From positions 434,001-498,000 of the forward strand of contig NZ_JABWGN010000003.1 in the NCBI RefSeq assembly GCF_013363975.1: DNA of 64,000 nt, given 5' to 3'. Shown piece by piece: positions 7,890 to 15,381 of the stretch (within the stretch, counting starts at the first letter, position 1; each line of letters opens with the position of its first letter). Under the pieces are notes generated by a model that searched no databases, was not told where the DNA came from, and saw only the letters and a program-made list of their open reading frames with translations. Origin of the DNA: Nonomuraea montanisoli. GTDB taxonomy: Bacteria > Actinomycetota > Actinomycetes > Streptosporangiales > Streptosporangiaceae. The translations under genes were made by a program, and so were the position numbers.

Positions 7890-8842
7890 CCGAAGATCCT
7901 CCGGGGGTTGTCGACGAGCATCTGGTGGATCTGCTCCTCGGTGACGCCGCGCTTGCGCAGCTCGGGCAGGACGTCACGGGAGACGTGCAGGAGGTGGTAG
8001 TCGGGGTGGCGCTCGCGTACGACGTCGGCGTCGAAGCGGTCGTTGAAGCAGTACGAGTCGTGGCCGAGCACCATGCGGCCGGCGTGCCCGCGCTCGCACA
8101 GGGCGGCCACGACCGCGACCCGGTCCTCGAACGGGCTGATCGTGCCGATGCCGAAGCGGTCCATGCCGATGAAGGAGCCGTTGGCCACCAGCTCCTCCAG
8201 GTAGGCCACGTCGGTGGAGTCGCCCGCGTGGCCGATGACGACCCGGCCGAGGTCCACGCCGAGGGAGGCGAGCAGCCGCTGCTGCTCCAGGCCGCCCCTG
8301 CTCGCGCTGTGGGAGTGGGTGGTGACGGGCACGCCGGTCTCCCGGTGGGCCTCAGCCACCGCGCGGAAGACCCGCTCGCAGTTCTTCGTCATCCCGGGCT
8401 TGTCGGTGGCGCACTTGAGGATCGCGGCCTTCACCCCGGTCCGGCCGATGCCCTCGGTGATGTCGCGGACGAAGAACTCGGCCAGCCGGTCGGGGCCGCC
8501 GAACAGCGTGCCGGGGCCGCGGTTGCCGAAGTAGGGGGGCAGCGCGTCGTAGGTGTAGAGGCCGGTGGCGGCCACGATGTGCACGTCCGTCAGCTCGGCG
8601 ACCCGTTGGACGGCCGGCAGGTAGCGGCCGAGCCCGACGACGGTGAGGTCCACGATCGTGTCGATGCCCTCGGCCTTGGCCGCGTCGAGCTTGGCCGCCG
8701 CCTCCCGGGCGCGCGTCTCCAGGTCCCAGCCCTCGGGGATGTCCGGCCAGTTCCACAGGATCTCCGGGCTGAGCCCGAAGACGTGCTCGTGCATGAGCGT
8801 CGCCCCGAGGTCGGCGACCGGTCCTCTCACGGTCTCGGGCAC
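7886..8842 (-). CDS. Phosphotriesterase-family metal hydrolase
   Basis: A 318-residue amidohydrolase-fold protein with every metal ligand of the PTE family in order: HxH in TLMHEHVFGL, the carbamylated Lys in AAILKCATDKPG, His in VPVTTHSHSASRGG, His in RVVIGHAGDSTD and the Asp in MVLGHDSYCFND. Family members hydrolyse lactones, phosphotriesters or carboxylic esters; the lactonase/esterase type is more usual in catabolic operons like this one. The start is GTG at 8842 with GAGG 5 bases upstream, overlapping the PhyH gene by 16 bp. A GTG at 8830 (GTGA overlap) is the alternative. Confidence 0.88.
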   Translation of the reverse strand: MPETVRGPVADLGATLMHEHVFGLSPEILWNWPDIPEGWDLETRAREAAAKLDAAKAEGIDTIVDLTVVGLGRYLPAVQRVAELTDVHIVAATGLYTYDALPPYFGNRGPGTLFGGPDRLAEFFVRDITEGIGRTGVKAAILKCATDKPGMTKNCERVFRAVAEAHRETGVPVTTHSHSASRGGLEQQRLLASLGVDLGRVVIGHAGDSTDVAYLEELVANGSFIGMDRFGIGTISPFEDRVAVVAALCERGHAGRMVLGHDSYCFNDRFDADVVRERHPDYHLLHVSRDVLPELRKRGVTEEQIHQMLVDNPRRIFG

Positions 8843-9597
8843 GGGAACCTCGGGTGGTCGAAGGGCCGGTTGACCTCCAGGCCGAGCCCGTCGGTCTGCC
8901 GGTACGGCGTGCCGGTGTAGAGGGCGTCGGCGTCGAAGTACGTCACCGTGAACGACAGCCGGGTGCTCTCGCGCCGGTTGGCGGGCGCCCCGTGCACGGT
9001 CAGCGCGTGGTGGACGGTGGCGTCGCCCGCCTTGAGGTCGAGCGGCGGCGACAGCTCCAGGTCCTTCAGCCACGGGTGCTGGGTGAGCTGGTCGTCGCCG
9101 GTCCGGGTGAAGCTGCGCCCGAGCACCCCGTACCGGTGGGAGCCGCTGTAGAAGCGCAGCGACCCCATGTCGGCGGGCACGTCGGCCAGGGCGAGCCAGA
9201 CGGTGAGCATGGCCGAGCGGTCCATCGGCATCCACGGGAAGTCCTGGTGGAACTCCGTCGCGCCGTGCTCGCCCGGCTCCTTGACCAGCAGGTTCGTCAC
9301 CTGGACGCGGACGTCGCGCACGCCGTGGAGCAGGCGGACGGCGTTGCGGCCGAGCTGGGGGCTGAGCGCGAGCGCGCGGAACGCCTCGTCGCCGTCGGCC
9401 ACGTCGCGCGACTGGCCGAACGCCTGGTCCACCAGCGTGACCGCGCGGTCCTTGTCGCGGGCCCGCAGGTGGTCCAGGGCCCGTTCGCGCAGGGCCGTCA
9501 CGGTGTCCGGTGGCACCAGCCTGGCGAGCCGGACCCAGCCGTGCCGGTGGAAGAAGCGCACCTCGTCGTCCGTCGCGTGACGCACCGGGATGTCCAT
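8827..9597 (-). CDS. Phytanoyl-CoA dioxygenase (PhyH) family protein
   Basis: A 256-residue non-haem Fe(II)/2-oxoglutarate oxygenase. The iron-binding HxD is FHQDFPWMPMD and the distal His lies in VHHALTVHGAPANRR, whose Arg probably contacts the 2-oxoglutarate carboxylate (RRESTRLSFTVTY). PhyH relatives hydroxylate acyl-CoAs or secondary metabolites. The ATG at 9597 opens the minus-strand operon. A 14-bp palindromic operator candidate lies 21 bases upstream (9618-9631), between this gene and the divergent LLM oxidoreductase, so both are likely controlled together. Confidence 0.87.
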   Translation of the reverse strand: MDIPVRHATDDEVRFFHRHGWVRLARLVPPDTVTALRERALDHLRARDKDRAVTLVDQAFGQSRDVADGDEAFRALALSPQLGRNAVRLLHGVRDVRVQVTNLLVKEPGEHGATEFHQDFPWMPMDRSAMLTVWLALADVPADMGSLRFYSGSHRYGVLGRSFTRTGDDQLTQHPWLKDLELSPPLDLKAGDATVHHALTVHGAPANRRESTRLSFTVTYFDADALYTGTPYRQTDGLGLEVNRPFDHPRFPCPRP

Positions 9598-9617
9598 GCG
9601 GCCAGTGTCGCATTTGA

Positions 9618-9631
9618 AGCAAGCGCTTGGT
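9618..9631. promoter_or_regulatory. Palindromic operator candidate (KstR2-like) in a divergent promoter
   Basis: The 14-mer AGCAAGCGCTTGGT fits the published KstR2 consensus AnCAAGnnCTTGnT at every fixed position. It lies between the PhyH operon and the LLM gene, just upstream of a TACACT candidate -10 (9644-9649). A copy differing at one base is found at 13060-13073. A TetR-family repressor is the likely partner, but no such gene lies in this cluster. Confidence 0.6.
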
Positions 9632-9720
9632 AAGTGGGCGGCGTACACTCGCTGTCCAGGCGCCCGGGCGAGCCGTCCGGGCGCTCGCGGCGAGACGAGG
9701 GCGAGACGAGGAGGCGCGCG

Positions 9721-10632
9721 GTGCGGCGGTTCAGGTTCGGGGCCGTGATACGGCAGGCGGAGTCCGGCAAGGAGTGGGCCGAGAAGGCCAGGCGGCTGGA
9801 GGGCTCCGGGTTCGACGTGCTGCTGGTCCCGGACCATCTGGTCGGGCCGCGCTTCGCGCCCGTGGCCGCGCTCACGGCCGCGGCGTGCGCGACCACCCGG
9901 CTGCGCGTGGGCACGCTGGTCCTCGCCAACGACTTCCGGCACCCGGCCGTGCTGGCCAAGGAGACGGCGACGCTCGACCTGCTGTCGGACGGCCGGCTGG
10001 AGGTGGGGCTCGGCACGGGCTGGATGGCCGGCGACTACGCCTCGGCGGGCATGCCGCTGGACCCGCCCGGGGTCCGGGTGGAGCGGCTGGCCGAGGCGCT
10101 GGCCGTGCTCAGGGGGCTGTGGGGCGACGGGCCGTTCACCTTCGAGGGCGCCCACTACCGCGTACGCGGCCTCGACCAGCGGCCCAAGCCGGTCAGCCGG
10201 CCGCACCCGCGGCTGCTGCTCGGCGCGGGCGGCCCCCGGATGCTGCGGCTGGCCGCCCGCGAGGCCGACGTGGTCCACCTGACGACGCGGGTGCGCGGCG
10301 ACGGCAGCGGCCCGGACGAGCGTGACGGCGGCCTGGCGGCGTACCTGGACAAGCTGCGGACCGTGCGCGAGGCGGCGGGCGGGCGCTACGAGCGGCTGGA
10401 GCTCGGGACGAGCGTGCTCCAGGCCGGCGAGCGCCGGGCGGAGGAGGCGTGGAGCGCCGCCGCCAGCGCGCGCCTGGAGGACACCCCGCAGGTGCTGCTC
10501 GGTACGCGGCGCGACATCGCCGACCGGCTGCGCCACTGGCGCGACGAGCACGACCTGTCGTACTTCGTCGTCCACCACGAGCGCGACCTCGGCGTCCTCA
10601 CCCCCGTGGTCGAGGAGCTCGCCGGAGCCTGA
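9721..10632 (+). CDS. LLM class F420-dependent oxidoreductase
   Basis: A 303-residue luciferase-like TIM-barrel protein. Typical segments are RFGAVIRQAESGKEWAEKARRLE, VLLVPDHL, TTRLRVGTLVLANDFRHPAVLAKETATLDLLSDGRLEVGLGTGW and RPHPRLLLGAGGPRMLRLAARE, which match the actinobacterial TIGR03621-type F420 subgroup. Such enzymes use coenzyme F420 (sometimes FMN) to reduce or oxidise ketones, alcohols or imines. The GTG at 9721 is preferred over upstream starts because GAGGAGG lies about 7 bases before it. It is transcribed away from the PhyH operon across a shared operator-like palindrome. Confidence 0.87.
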   Translation: MRRFRFGAVIRQAESGKEWAEKARRLEGSGFDVLLVPDHLVGPRFAPVAALTAAACATTRLRVGTLVLANDFRHPAVLAKETATLDLLSDGRLEVGLGTGWMAGDYASAGMPLDPPGVRVERLAEALAVLRGLWGDGPFTFEGAHYRVRGLDQRPKPVSRPHPRLLLGAGGPRMLRLAAREADVVHLTTRVRGDGSGPDERDGGLAAYLDKLRTVREAAGGRYERLELGTSVLQAGERRAEEAWSAAASARLEDTPQVLLGTRRDIADRLRHWRDEHDLSYFVVHHERDLGVLTPVVEELAGA

Positions 10633-10674
10633 CCCCTCAGGCCCGCCGCGAGCCGGCCCCGAGCTCCCGGATCG

Positions 10675-11643
10675 TCAGGGGGTGAGGACGACCTTGCCCA
10701 TCGTGCGCCGCTCCTCCAGGGCGCGGTGCGCGGCCGCTGCCTCCCGCAGCGGGAACTCCTGGACCGCCGGCTCCAGCCGCCCCCCGGCGGCCTCCGCCAG
10801 GGCCCGCCCGGTCAGGTCGCCGAGCCCGCCGGGCCGGGACACCAGGTACCCGATCCCGTCATGGGAGGTGACGCCGCGGGCCGCCGCCTCCTCCTCGGCC
10901 GGGCGGAACCACTCCCCCGCCGCCTGCCCGTACACGACGTGCCGGCCGCCCTCGGCCAGCAGCCCGAACGCCTCCTCGCCCCGGCGTCCGCCCACCCCGT
11001 CGAACACCACGGTCACCGCGCCGGCCGCCTCCCGCACGGTCTCCTGCCAGCCCGGTGTCCGGTAGTCCACGGCGAGCGTGGCGCCGAGCTCCCTGACCCG
11101 CTCCCCCTTGGCCGGTCCGCCGGCCGCCCCCACGACCGTCGCCCCGGCCAGGCGGGCATGCCGCACGAGCAGCGTCCCGATCCCGCCGGCCGCCGCCATG
11201 ACGAGCACCGTGTCCTGCCGCGTCACCGGCGCGAGCTCCAGCAGGCCCAGCGTGGTGGTGCCGGTCGTCACCATGGCGACCGCCGCGCCGTACGGCACGT
11301 GCGCGGGAAGCGGGATCAGGGACGCCGCGTCCACCACCGCCAGCGAGGCGTAGCCGCCGGACTCCAGGTCGCCGGTCACCACCCGGGCGCCCGCCAGCGC
11401 CGGGTCGACGCCCTCGCCGACCGCGTCCACCACGCCCGCCACCTCGCCGCCCAGGACCGCCGGCAGGGCGGGCGCCGGGTGCGGGCCCACCGCGACGCCG
11501 CGCCGCAGCAGGGTCTCGATGAAGTGCACCCCCGCCGCGCGCACCGCCACCCGCGCCTGGCCGGGGCCCGGTTCGGGGTCGGGCAGGGCGGCGGGGCGGA
11601 GGTTCTCGGGCGGGCCGTAGGCGTCCAGGATGATCGCGTCCAT
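10675..11643 (-). CDS. Quinone oxidoreductase-like medium-chain dehydrogenase
   Basis: A 322-residue MDR protein of the NADPH:quinone reductase branch. It has an N-terminal GroES-like fold (GPGQARVAVRAAGVHFIETLLRRG), lacks the zinc ligands of classical alcohol dehydrogenases, and has the nucleotide motif VLVMAAAGGIGTLLVRHARLAG and the C-terminal GRLEPAVQEFPLREAAAAHRALEERRTMGKVVL. It probably reduces quinones or enones. The ATG at 11643 (MDAIILDAYG) lies 6 bases after a CAGCCT candidate -10, so the mRNA may be leaderless. A SoxR-box-like palindrome occupies the promoter spacer, pointing to redox control. Confidence 0.86.
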   Translation of the reverse strand: MDAIILDAYGPPENLRPAALPDPEPGPGQARVAVRAAGVHFIETLLRRGVAVGPHPAPALPAVLGGEVAGVVDAVGEGVDPALAGARVVTGDLESGGYASLAVVDAASLIPLPAHVPYGAAVAMVTTGTTTLGLLELAPVTRQDTVLVMAAAGGIGTLLVRHARLAGATVVGAAGGPAKGERVRELGATLAVDYRTPGWQETVREAAGAVTVVFDGVGGRRGEEAFGLLAEGGRHVVYGQAAGEWFRPAEEEAAARGVTSHDGIGYLVSRPGGLGDLTGRALAEAAGGRLEPAVQEFPLREAAAAHRALEERRTMGKVVLTP

Positions 11644-11649
11644 GTGCCC

Positions 11650-11680
11650 AGGCTGCTCCCTCAAGCGTGGTTGAGGTCAA
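11650..11680 (-). promoter_or_regulatory. Candidate SoxR-controlled promoter of the quinone oxidoreductase
   Basis: On the minus strand, TTGACC (11675-11680) and CAGCCT (11650-11655) are 19 bp apart, the long spacer typical of MerR-family promoters. Centred in that spacer, 11659-11676 reads CCTCAAGCGTGGTTGAGG on the plus strand, an 18-bp imperfect palindrome with the CCTCAA/TTGAGG ends of SoxR boxes. Streptomyces SoxR controls a small set of oxidoreductases and exporters, so this target fits. No soxR gene is in the window. Confidence 0.6.
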
Positions 11681-11701
11681 GCGTGCCGGATGATGGGAGG
11701 C

Positions 11702-12289
11702 ATGGATGAGATGTTGCTGCTCAGGCATGGTGAGACCGAGTGGAGCCGGACCGGCAGGCACACCGGCCGCACCGACGTGCCGCTGACGCCCCACGGGGAG
11801 GAGCAGGCGCGGGCGCTGGCCCCGCTGGTCAAGGAATGCACGTTCGACCTCGTGCTCGTCTCGCCGCCGCAGCGCGCCCGCCGTACGGCGGAGCTGGCCG
11901 GGCTGAGCGCGTACGAGGTGGACCCCGACCTGTGGGAGTGGGACTACGGCGGCTACGAGGGCATCACCACGCCGGCCATCCGCGAGGGCCGGCCCGGCTG
12001 GTACCTGTGGCGTGACGGCGTGCCCCCCGGCGACGCGGAGCATCCCGGTGAGACGGTGGAGCAGGTGGGGGCGCGGGCCGACCGGGTGATCGCCCGGGCC
12101 AGGGCGGCCGAGGGCCGGGTGGCGCTCGTGGCCCACGGCCACATGCTGCGCGTGATCGCGGCCCGCTGGCTGGGGCTGCCGCCGCAGGACGGGCGGCTGT
12201 TCAAGCTGGAGACGGGCACCTACTCACGGCTCGGCTTCGAGCACGCCGAGCCGGTCGTCGTCACCTGGAACGCCCCCGTCACCCCCTGA
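11702..12289 (+). CDS. Histidine phosphatase family protein
   Basis: A protein of about 195 residues with the phosphoglycerate-mutase-like catalytic motif at its very start (MLLLRHGETEWSRTGRHTGRTDVPLT), a second Arg in SPPQRARRTAELAG, the acid-base Glu region WEWDYGGYEG and the C-terminal catalytic His in VALVAHGHMLRVIAARWLG. All key residues are present. Starts at 11702 and 11711 are both possible: GGGAGG at 11695-11700 is too near the first and 10 bases from the second. The physiological substrate is unknown. It is divergent from the quinone oxidoreductase. Confidence 0.88.
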   Translation: MDEMLLLRHGETEWSRTGRHTGRTDVPLTPHGEEQARALAPLVKECTFDLVLVSPPQRARRTAELAGLSAYEVDPDLWEWDYGGYEGITTPAIREGRPGWYLWRDGVPPGDAEHPGETVEQVGARADRVIARARAAEGRVALVAHGHMLRVIAARWLGLPPQDGRLFKLETGTYSRLGFEHAEPVVVTWNAPVTP

Positions 12290-13040
12290 CCGGGGCGGGG
12301 GACAGCCGGCAGCCCGGGAACGGCGCGAGCAGCGTCTCGCGCCACGGGCCGTCGAGGTGGTCGCGGGCCCGCTTGGCCCAGCCGAGCAGCCGGTCGTCGG
12401 GCTCGGCCTCGTCGTCGAGGCCGAGCGCGGCGTCGCGGGCGCGCTGGGTGCGCAGGTGGTCGTCCAGGGAGACGCCCCAGATCGTGACCACCTCGGTGTC
12501 GCAGAACAGCACCTCGTACAGGCCGACCAGCTCGTGCCCGTGCTCGGCCATCAACGGCGCCCGCTCGGCGCGCACGGCCTCCAGGTAGTCGAGGGCGGCG
12601 CCGGGCCGCACCCGGGCGCTCTCGAACAGGTAGAACTCGGAGCGGCCGACGTCGGCGAGCGACGGCGTGCCGGGCACGGCGCCGAGCGGGCGGGAGAAGG
12701 CGGAGAAGCGCAGGTCGTCGATGTCCGACAGGAAGAGGCGGTCGTCCACCCCGCGGTAGATGTTCATCATCTGCCGCCAGCCGCCGTCCCAGCCGCCGTG
12801 GCACTCCCAGAGCGTGACGGCCTTGAACTGGGGGTGCCCGGTGATGCCGACGGCGTAGAACGCGCCGGCCAGGTCGATGTCACGGGACCGGATGGACGTG
12901 CCGGAGGTCAGGGTGGGGCGTTCGAGGGTCTCGTCCTCGCGTTTGTAGCGGGTCAGCCAGGTGAGGTACTCCAGCGGCCGCCGGGAGTTCATGGGGCGGA
13001 AGTCGACCTCTTCGATCAGGTAGATGGCCCGGCGCACCAC
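12279..13040 (-). CDS. NIPSNAP-like dimeric alpha-beta barrel protein
   Basis: A 253-residue protein that appears to hold two ferredoxin-like (dimeric alpha/beta barrel) repeats. The first half includes FYAVGITGHPQFKAVTLWECHGGWDGGWRQM and the second SEFYLFESARVRPGAALDYLEAVRAERAPLMAEHGHELVGLYEVLFCDTEVVTIWGV, resembling NIPSNAP/EthD-type proteins. No catalytic residues are recognised. Two adjacent GTG codons (13040, 13037) follow GAGGAGG. The gene converges on the histidine phosphatase with an 11-bp overlap. Upstream lies the second copy of the cluster's 14-bp palindrome, linking it to the PhyH/P450/LLM genes. Confidence 0.6.
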   Translation of the reverse strand: MVRRAIYLIEEVDFRPMNSRRPLEYLTWLTRYKREDETLERPTLTSGTSIRSRDIDLAGAFYAVGITGHPQFKAVTLWECHGGWDGGWRQMMNIYRGVDDRLFLSDIDDLRFSAFSRPLGAVPGTPSLADVGRSEFYLFESARVRPGAALDYLEAVRAERAPLMAEHGHELVGLYEVLFCDTEVVTIWGVSLDDHLRTQRARDAALGLDDEAEPDDRLLGWAKRARDHLDGPWRETLLAPFPGCRLSPAPVRG

Positions 13041-13059
13041 GCCTCCTCGACCTCATGTG

Positions 13060-13073
13060 ACCAAGCGATTGCT
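13060..13073 (-). promoter_or_regulatory. Second copy of the cluster palindrome upstream of the NIPSNAP-like gene
   Basis: On the minus strand this reads AGCAATCGCTTGGT, 13 of 14 identical to the site at 9618-9631. It lies 20 bases upstream of the NIPSNAP-like start. The single difference breaks symmetry in one half-site, so binding may be weaker. Confidence 0.55.
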
Positions 13074-13139
13074 CGGCTCAGGCGTGAGCGTAACACGGCC
13101 ACGGGAGACGCGGGCAGGCTCGGGCGGGCGCGGGCAGGG

Positions 13140-13403
13140 TCAGGAGAGCGCCTGGGCGGGCTGCGGCCCCCTGCCGGTCAGCCACTCCAGCACCTGGCGG
13201 TGGCCGGAGGCGGCGGCCTCGAAGTGGCCCCAGTGCCAGTAACGGGGCTGGTCGCGCAGGCCGGTCACCCAGGTGCGGTACGAGACGGTGCCGGACTCCG
13301 CCGGCGCGACGCCGTACGTGCGGATCACGACCTTGCCGCCGGGCGCGAACAGCACGTCGTCGGCGATCGGATAGAGGGTCATCTGGTCGAGCATGGACCG
13401 CAT
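13140..13403 (-). CDS. Small hypothetical protein
   Basis: An 87-residue frame that I do not recognise. It reads as a compact globular protein (LYPIADDVLFAPGGKVVIRTYGV, then YRTWVTGLRDQPRYWHWGHFEAAASGHRQVLEWLTG) with many aromatics, no signal peptide and no membrane segment. The ATG at 13403 has a weak purine-rich stretch (GAAGGCGACAGG) before it; later ATGs are at 13391 and 13382. It stands alone between two transcription units. Confidence 0.5.
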   Translation of the reverse strand: MRSMLDQMTLYPIADDVLFAPGGKVVIRTYGVAPAESGTVSYRTWVTGLRDQPRYWHWGHFEAAASGHRQVLEWLTGRGPQPAQALS

Positions 13404-13518
13404 CCTGTCGCCTTCGCGGGGCGGGGCCGTTACGCCCCCGGCGCGCCGCCGTTAAGCGGGCACGCCGGAGGTTAACACGCGGTTACCTCATGCGGGCGCC
13501 GGTCGGACGAGGAAGGCG

Positions 13519-13755
13519 TCAGACGAGGAGGCCGTCGAACTCCCCGTCCTTGACCCCGAGCACGAGGGCCCGGATCTCGTCACGGGTGTAGATCAGGGCC
13601 GGCCCGTCGGGGAAGCGCGAGTTGCGCACCGCGACGCCGCCGTCGGGGAGCTGGGCGAGCTCCACGCAGTTGCCCTGCGAGTTGCTGTAGCGGCTCTTGC
13701 GCCAGGCGACCTGCTTGAGGTCGGTCGCGGGCATGCCGTTGTAGGTCTGCTTCAT
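13519..13755 (-). CDS. DUF397 domain-containing protein
   Basis: A 78-residue protein with the DUF397 hallmarks: WRKSRYSNSQGNCVELAQL, VAVRNSRFPDGPALIYTRDEIRALVLGVKDGEFD. These small proteins occur beside Scr1-type XRE regulators across actinomycetes (BldB and WhiJ neighbours are studied examples) and probably act with them as a regulator-antagonist pair in development or antibiotic control. Its ATG follows directly on the TAG of the XRE gene with no gap, so the pair is co-translated. Confidence 0.9.
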   Translation of the reverse strand: MKQTYNGMPATDLKQVAWRKSRYSNSQGNCVELAQLPDGGVAVRNSRFPDGPALIYTRDEIRALVLGVKDGEFDGLLV

Positions 13756-14622
13756 CTACATCTTTCTGAGAAGACCGCCGATGAGCTCGACGGTGCCCCC
13801 GGGCGTGGTGCTCTCCACGCATAACTGCTCCATGGCCGTGAGGTACGGGTCGATGTCCTCACGTTTGTCCAGGTATAGGGCACCCCAGAGCTGCTCGACA
13901 TAGACAACGTCCGACAAATCGGACTCGGGAAACCGCAAGATGCTGAACGCGCCACCTTCAGCCGCGTGCATACCGTATCTGAAGGGCATCACCTGAAGGG
14001 TGATATTGGGCAGTGCGGCCACTTCCAGCAGGTGCTGGAGCTGTTCGGCCATGACCTCCCGCCCGCCGATGGTCCGCTTGAGCGTGGCCTCGTCGATGAC
14101 GGCCCACAGGCGCGGCCCGTCCTTCTGGGTGAAACGCTCCTGACGCTGCATGCGCAGATGCACGCGGCGTTCGATCTCCGCGGGACTCGCCTCGGGGTTG
14201 CCGAGCTGGAAGACCGCGCGCGCGTACGCCGCCGTCTGCAGCAGGCCGGGCACGAACTGCACCTCATAGGTGCGGATCACGCTGGCGGCCTCCTCCAGCC
14301 CGACATAGGTGGTGAACCACGAGGGCAGCACGGCGGAGTACTTGTGCCACCACCCGGGGGTGTTGGCCTCGCGGACCATCTCCAGCAGTGCACGGCGTTC
14401 GGCGTCATCGACGACGCCGTACAGGGTGAGCAGGTCCTCGACGTCACGTGTCTTGAATCCGACGCGCCCGAGCTCCATCCGGCTGATCTTGGACTCGGAC
14501 GCCCTGATGTGGAATCCGGCCTGGTCCCGAGTGAGCTCGCTGGCTTCGCGAAGGCGCCGGAGGCTGGCTCCGAGCATGATGCGCCTGACGGTCGAACCAG
14601 AACCCGGCGGATCAATGGACAC
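13756..14622 (-). CDS. Scr1/WhiJ-type XRE family transcriptional regulator
   Basis: A 288-residue protein. Residues about 17-75 are a helix-turn-helix XRE domain (LGASLRRLREASELTRDQAGFHIRASESKISRMELGR), and the rest is the DUF5753 ligand-type domain with its conserved PSWFTTYVGLEEAASVIRTYEVQFVPGLLQTAAYARAVF and HLRMQRQERF segments. It is followed without a gap by DUF397 and faces a divergent anti-sigma-type ATPase, the standard three-gene module of sporulating actinomycetes. It probably regulates its own divergent promoter. Confidence 0.92.
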   Translation of the reverse strand: MSIDPPGSGSTVRRIMLGASLRRLREASELTRDQAGFHIRASESKISRMELGRVGFKTRDVEDLLTLYGVVDDAERRALLEMVREANTPGWWHKYSAVLPSWFTTYVGLEEAASVIRTYEVQFVPGLLQTAAYARAVFQLGNPEASPAEIERRVHLRMQRQERFTQKDGPRLWAVIDEATLKRTIGGREVMAEQLQHLLEVAALPNITLQVMPFRYGMHAAEGGAFSILRFPESDLSDVVYVEQLWGALYLDKREDIDPYLTAMEQLCVESTTPGGTVELIGGLLRKM

Positions 14623-14742
14623 GCGCTGCTCCTTGGTCGTTTCCTTGACACCTAGTCTGTCACTTCACGGTCGAAAGATCATCAACCGCGGCCAAGATCC
14701 CCTTTCCCGCCGGTTTGACCATTTGAGGGAAACCGTAGCGCC

Positions 14743-14784
14743 TGCACGGACCCTCTGCACGTGCATTCGCTCTTGCACCTGCAC
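14743..14784. promoter_or_regulatory. Cluster of TGCAC words in the divergent promoter
   Basis: TGCAC occurs at 14743, 14756, 14774 and 14780, and in reverse at 14761, giving the 10-bp palindrome TGCACGTGCA at 14756-14765. The cluster ends 17 bases before the anti-sigma-type ATPase gene. It is a candidate operator for the XRE regulator, inferred from position and repetition only. Confidence 0.4.
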
Positions 14785-14800
14785 GAGAGTTTGCCGCAGA

Positions 14801-15304
14801 ATGATCTATGTGCAACCCACCCTGGCTCCCGGCCAATGGACCACGTTCGACTGGTGGCCCCCCGTCGGCTGGTGGCCGGAGGCGGCGCGCGACCTGCTGA
14901 CTTCCGGCCCCTCCGCGAGCGCCACGTTCGTCCTTCCCCCCACACCGTCCTCCGTGCACGCCGCCCGCGCCTTCGCCATGGGCGCGCTCAGCGGCTGGAA
15001 GCTGGAAGAACTCACCGAGAACATGGAGCTCGTCGTCTCCGAGCTGGCGACCAACGCGCTCCGTCACGGCCTGCACGTCTCCGACCCCGGCACCCGGCCG
15101 CCCGTGCACATGTCGCTGGTGCGCCGCGGGCCGCTCGTCACCAGTGCCTTCACCGACCCGGCCTCCGGGGTCCCGGAACTGCGCTATCCCGGCCCCCTCG
15201 ACGCCGGCGGGCTGGGGCTGCACATCGTCGAGTCCCTCAGTCTCCGCTGGGGCTGGTCGGCGCTCGCACCACAAGGGAAGATCGTCTGGGCAGTCCTCAC
15301 CTGA
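14801..15304 (+). CDS. Anti-sigma-factor-type ATP-binding protein (HATPase_c, RsbW-like)
   Basis: A 167-residue protein of the single-domain GHKL ATPase group. The N box is ENMELVVSELATNALRHG and the G1 box is DAGGLGLHIVESLSLRWGW, flanked by SVHAARAFAMGAL, the usual first helix. There is no histidine-kinase dimerisation domain. Such proteins phosphorylate or bind anti-anti-sigma factors, or act with Scr1/DUF397 modules. The ATG at 14801 has only a weak ribosome-binding site. Its coupling to the divergent XRE-DUF397 pair suggests a shared regulatory circuit. Confidence 0.82.
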   Translation: MIYVQPTLAPGQWTTFDWWPPVGWWPEAARDLLTSGPSASATFVLPPTPSSVHAARAFAMGALSGWKLEELTENMELVVSELATNALRHGLHVSDPGTRPPVHMSLVRRGPLVTSAFTDPASGVPELRYPGPLDAGGLGLHIVESLSLRWGWSALAPQGKIVWAVLT

Positions 15305-15381
15305 CCGGGGGTGATCTGCACTACCGTGGATGCTCATGGCTCACGGTGAGTCCCGCGCGCGACCCCTGAGAGTGCTGACCG

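Noticed and set aside
7886..8842. Assignment as an organophosphate-degrading phosphotriesterase
   Set aside because: The metal ligands define only the broad family; most bacterial members are lactonases or esterases, so no substrate claim is made.
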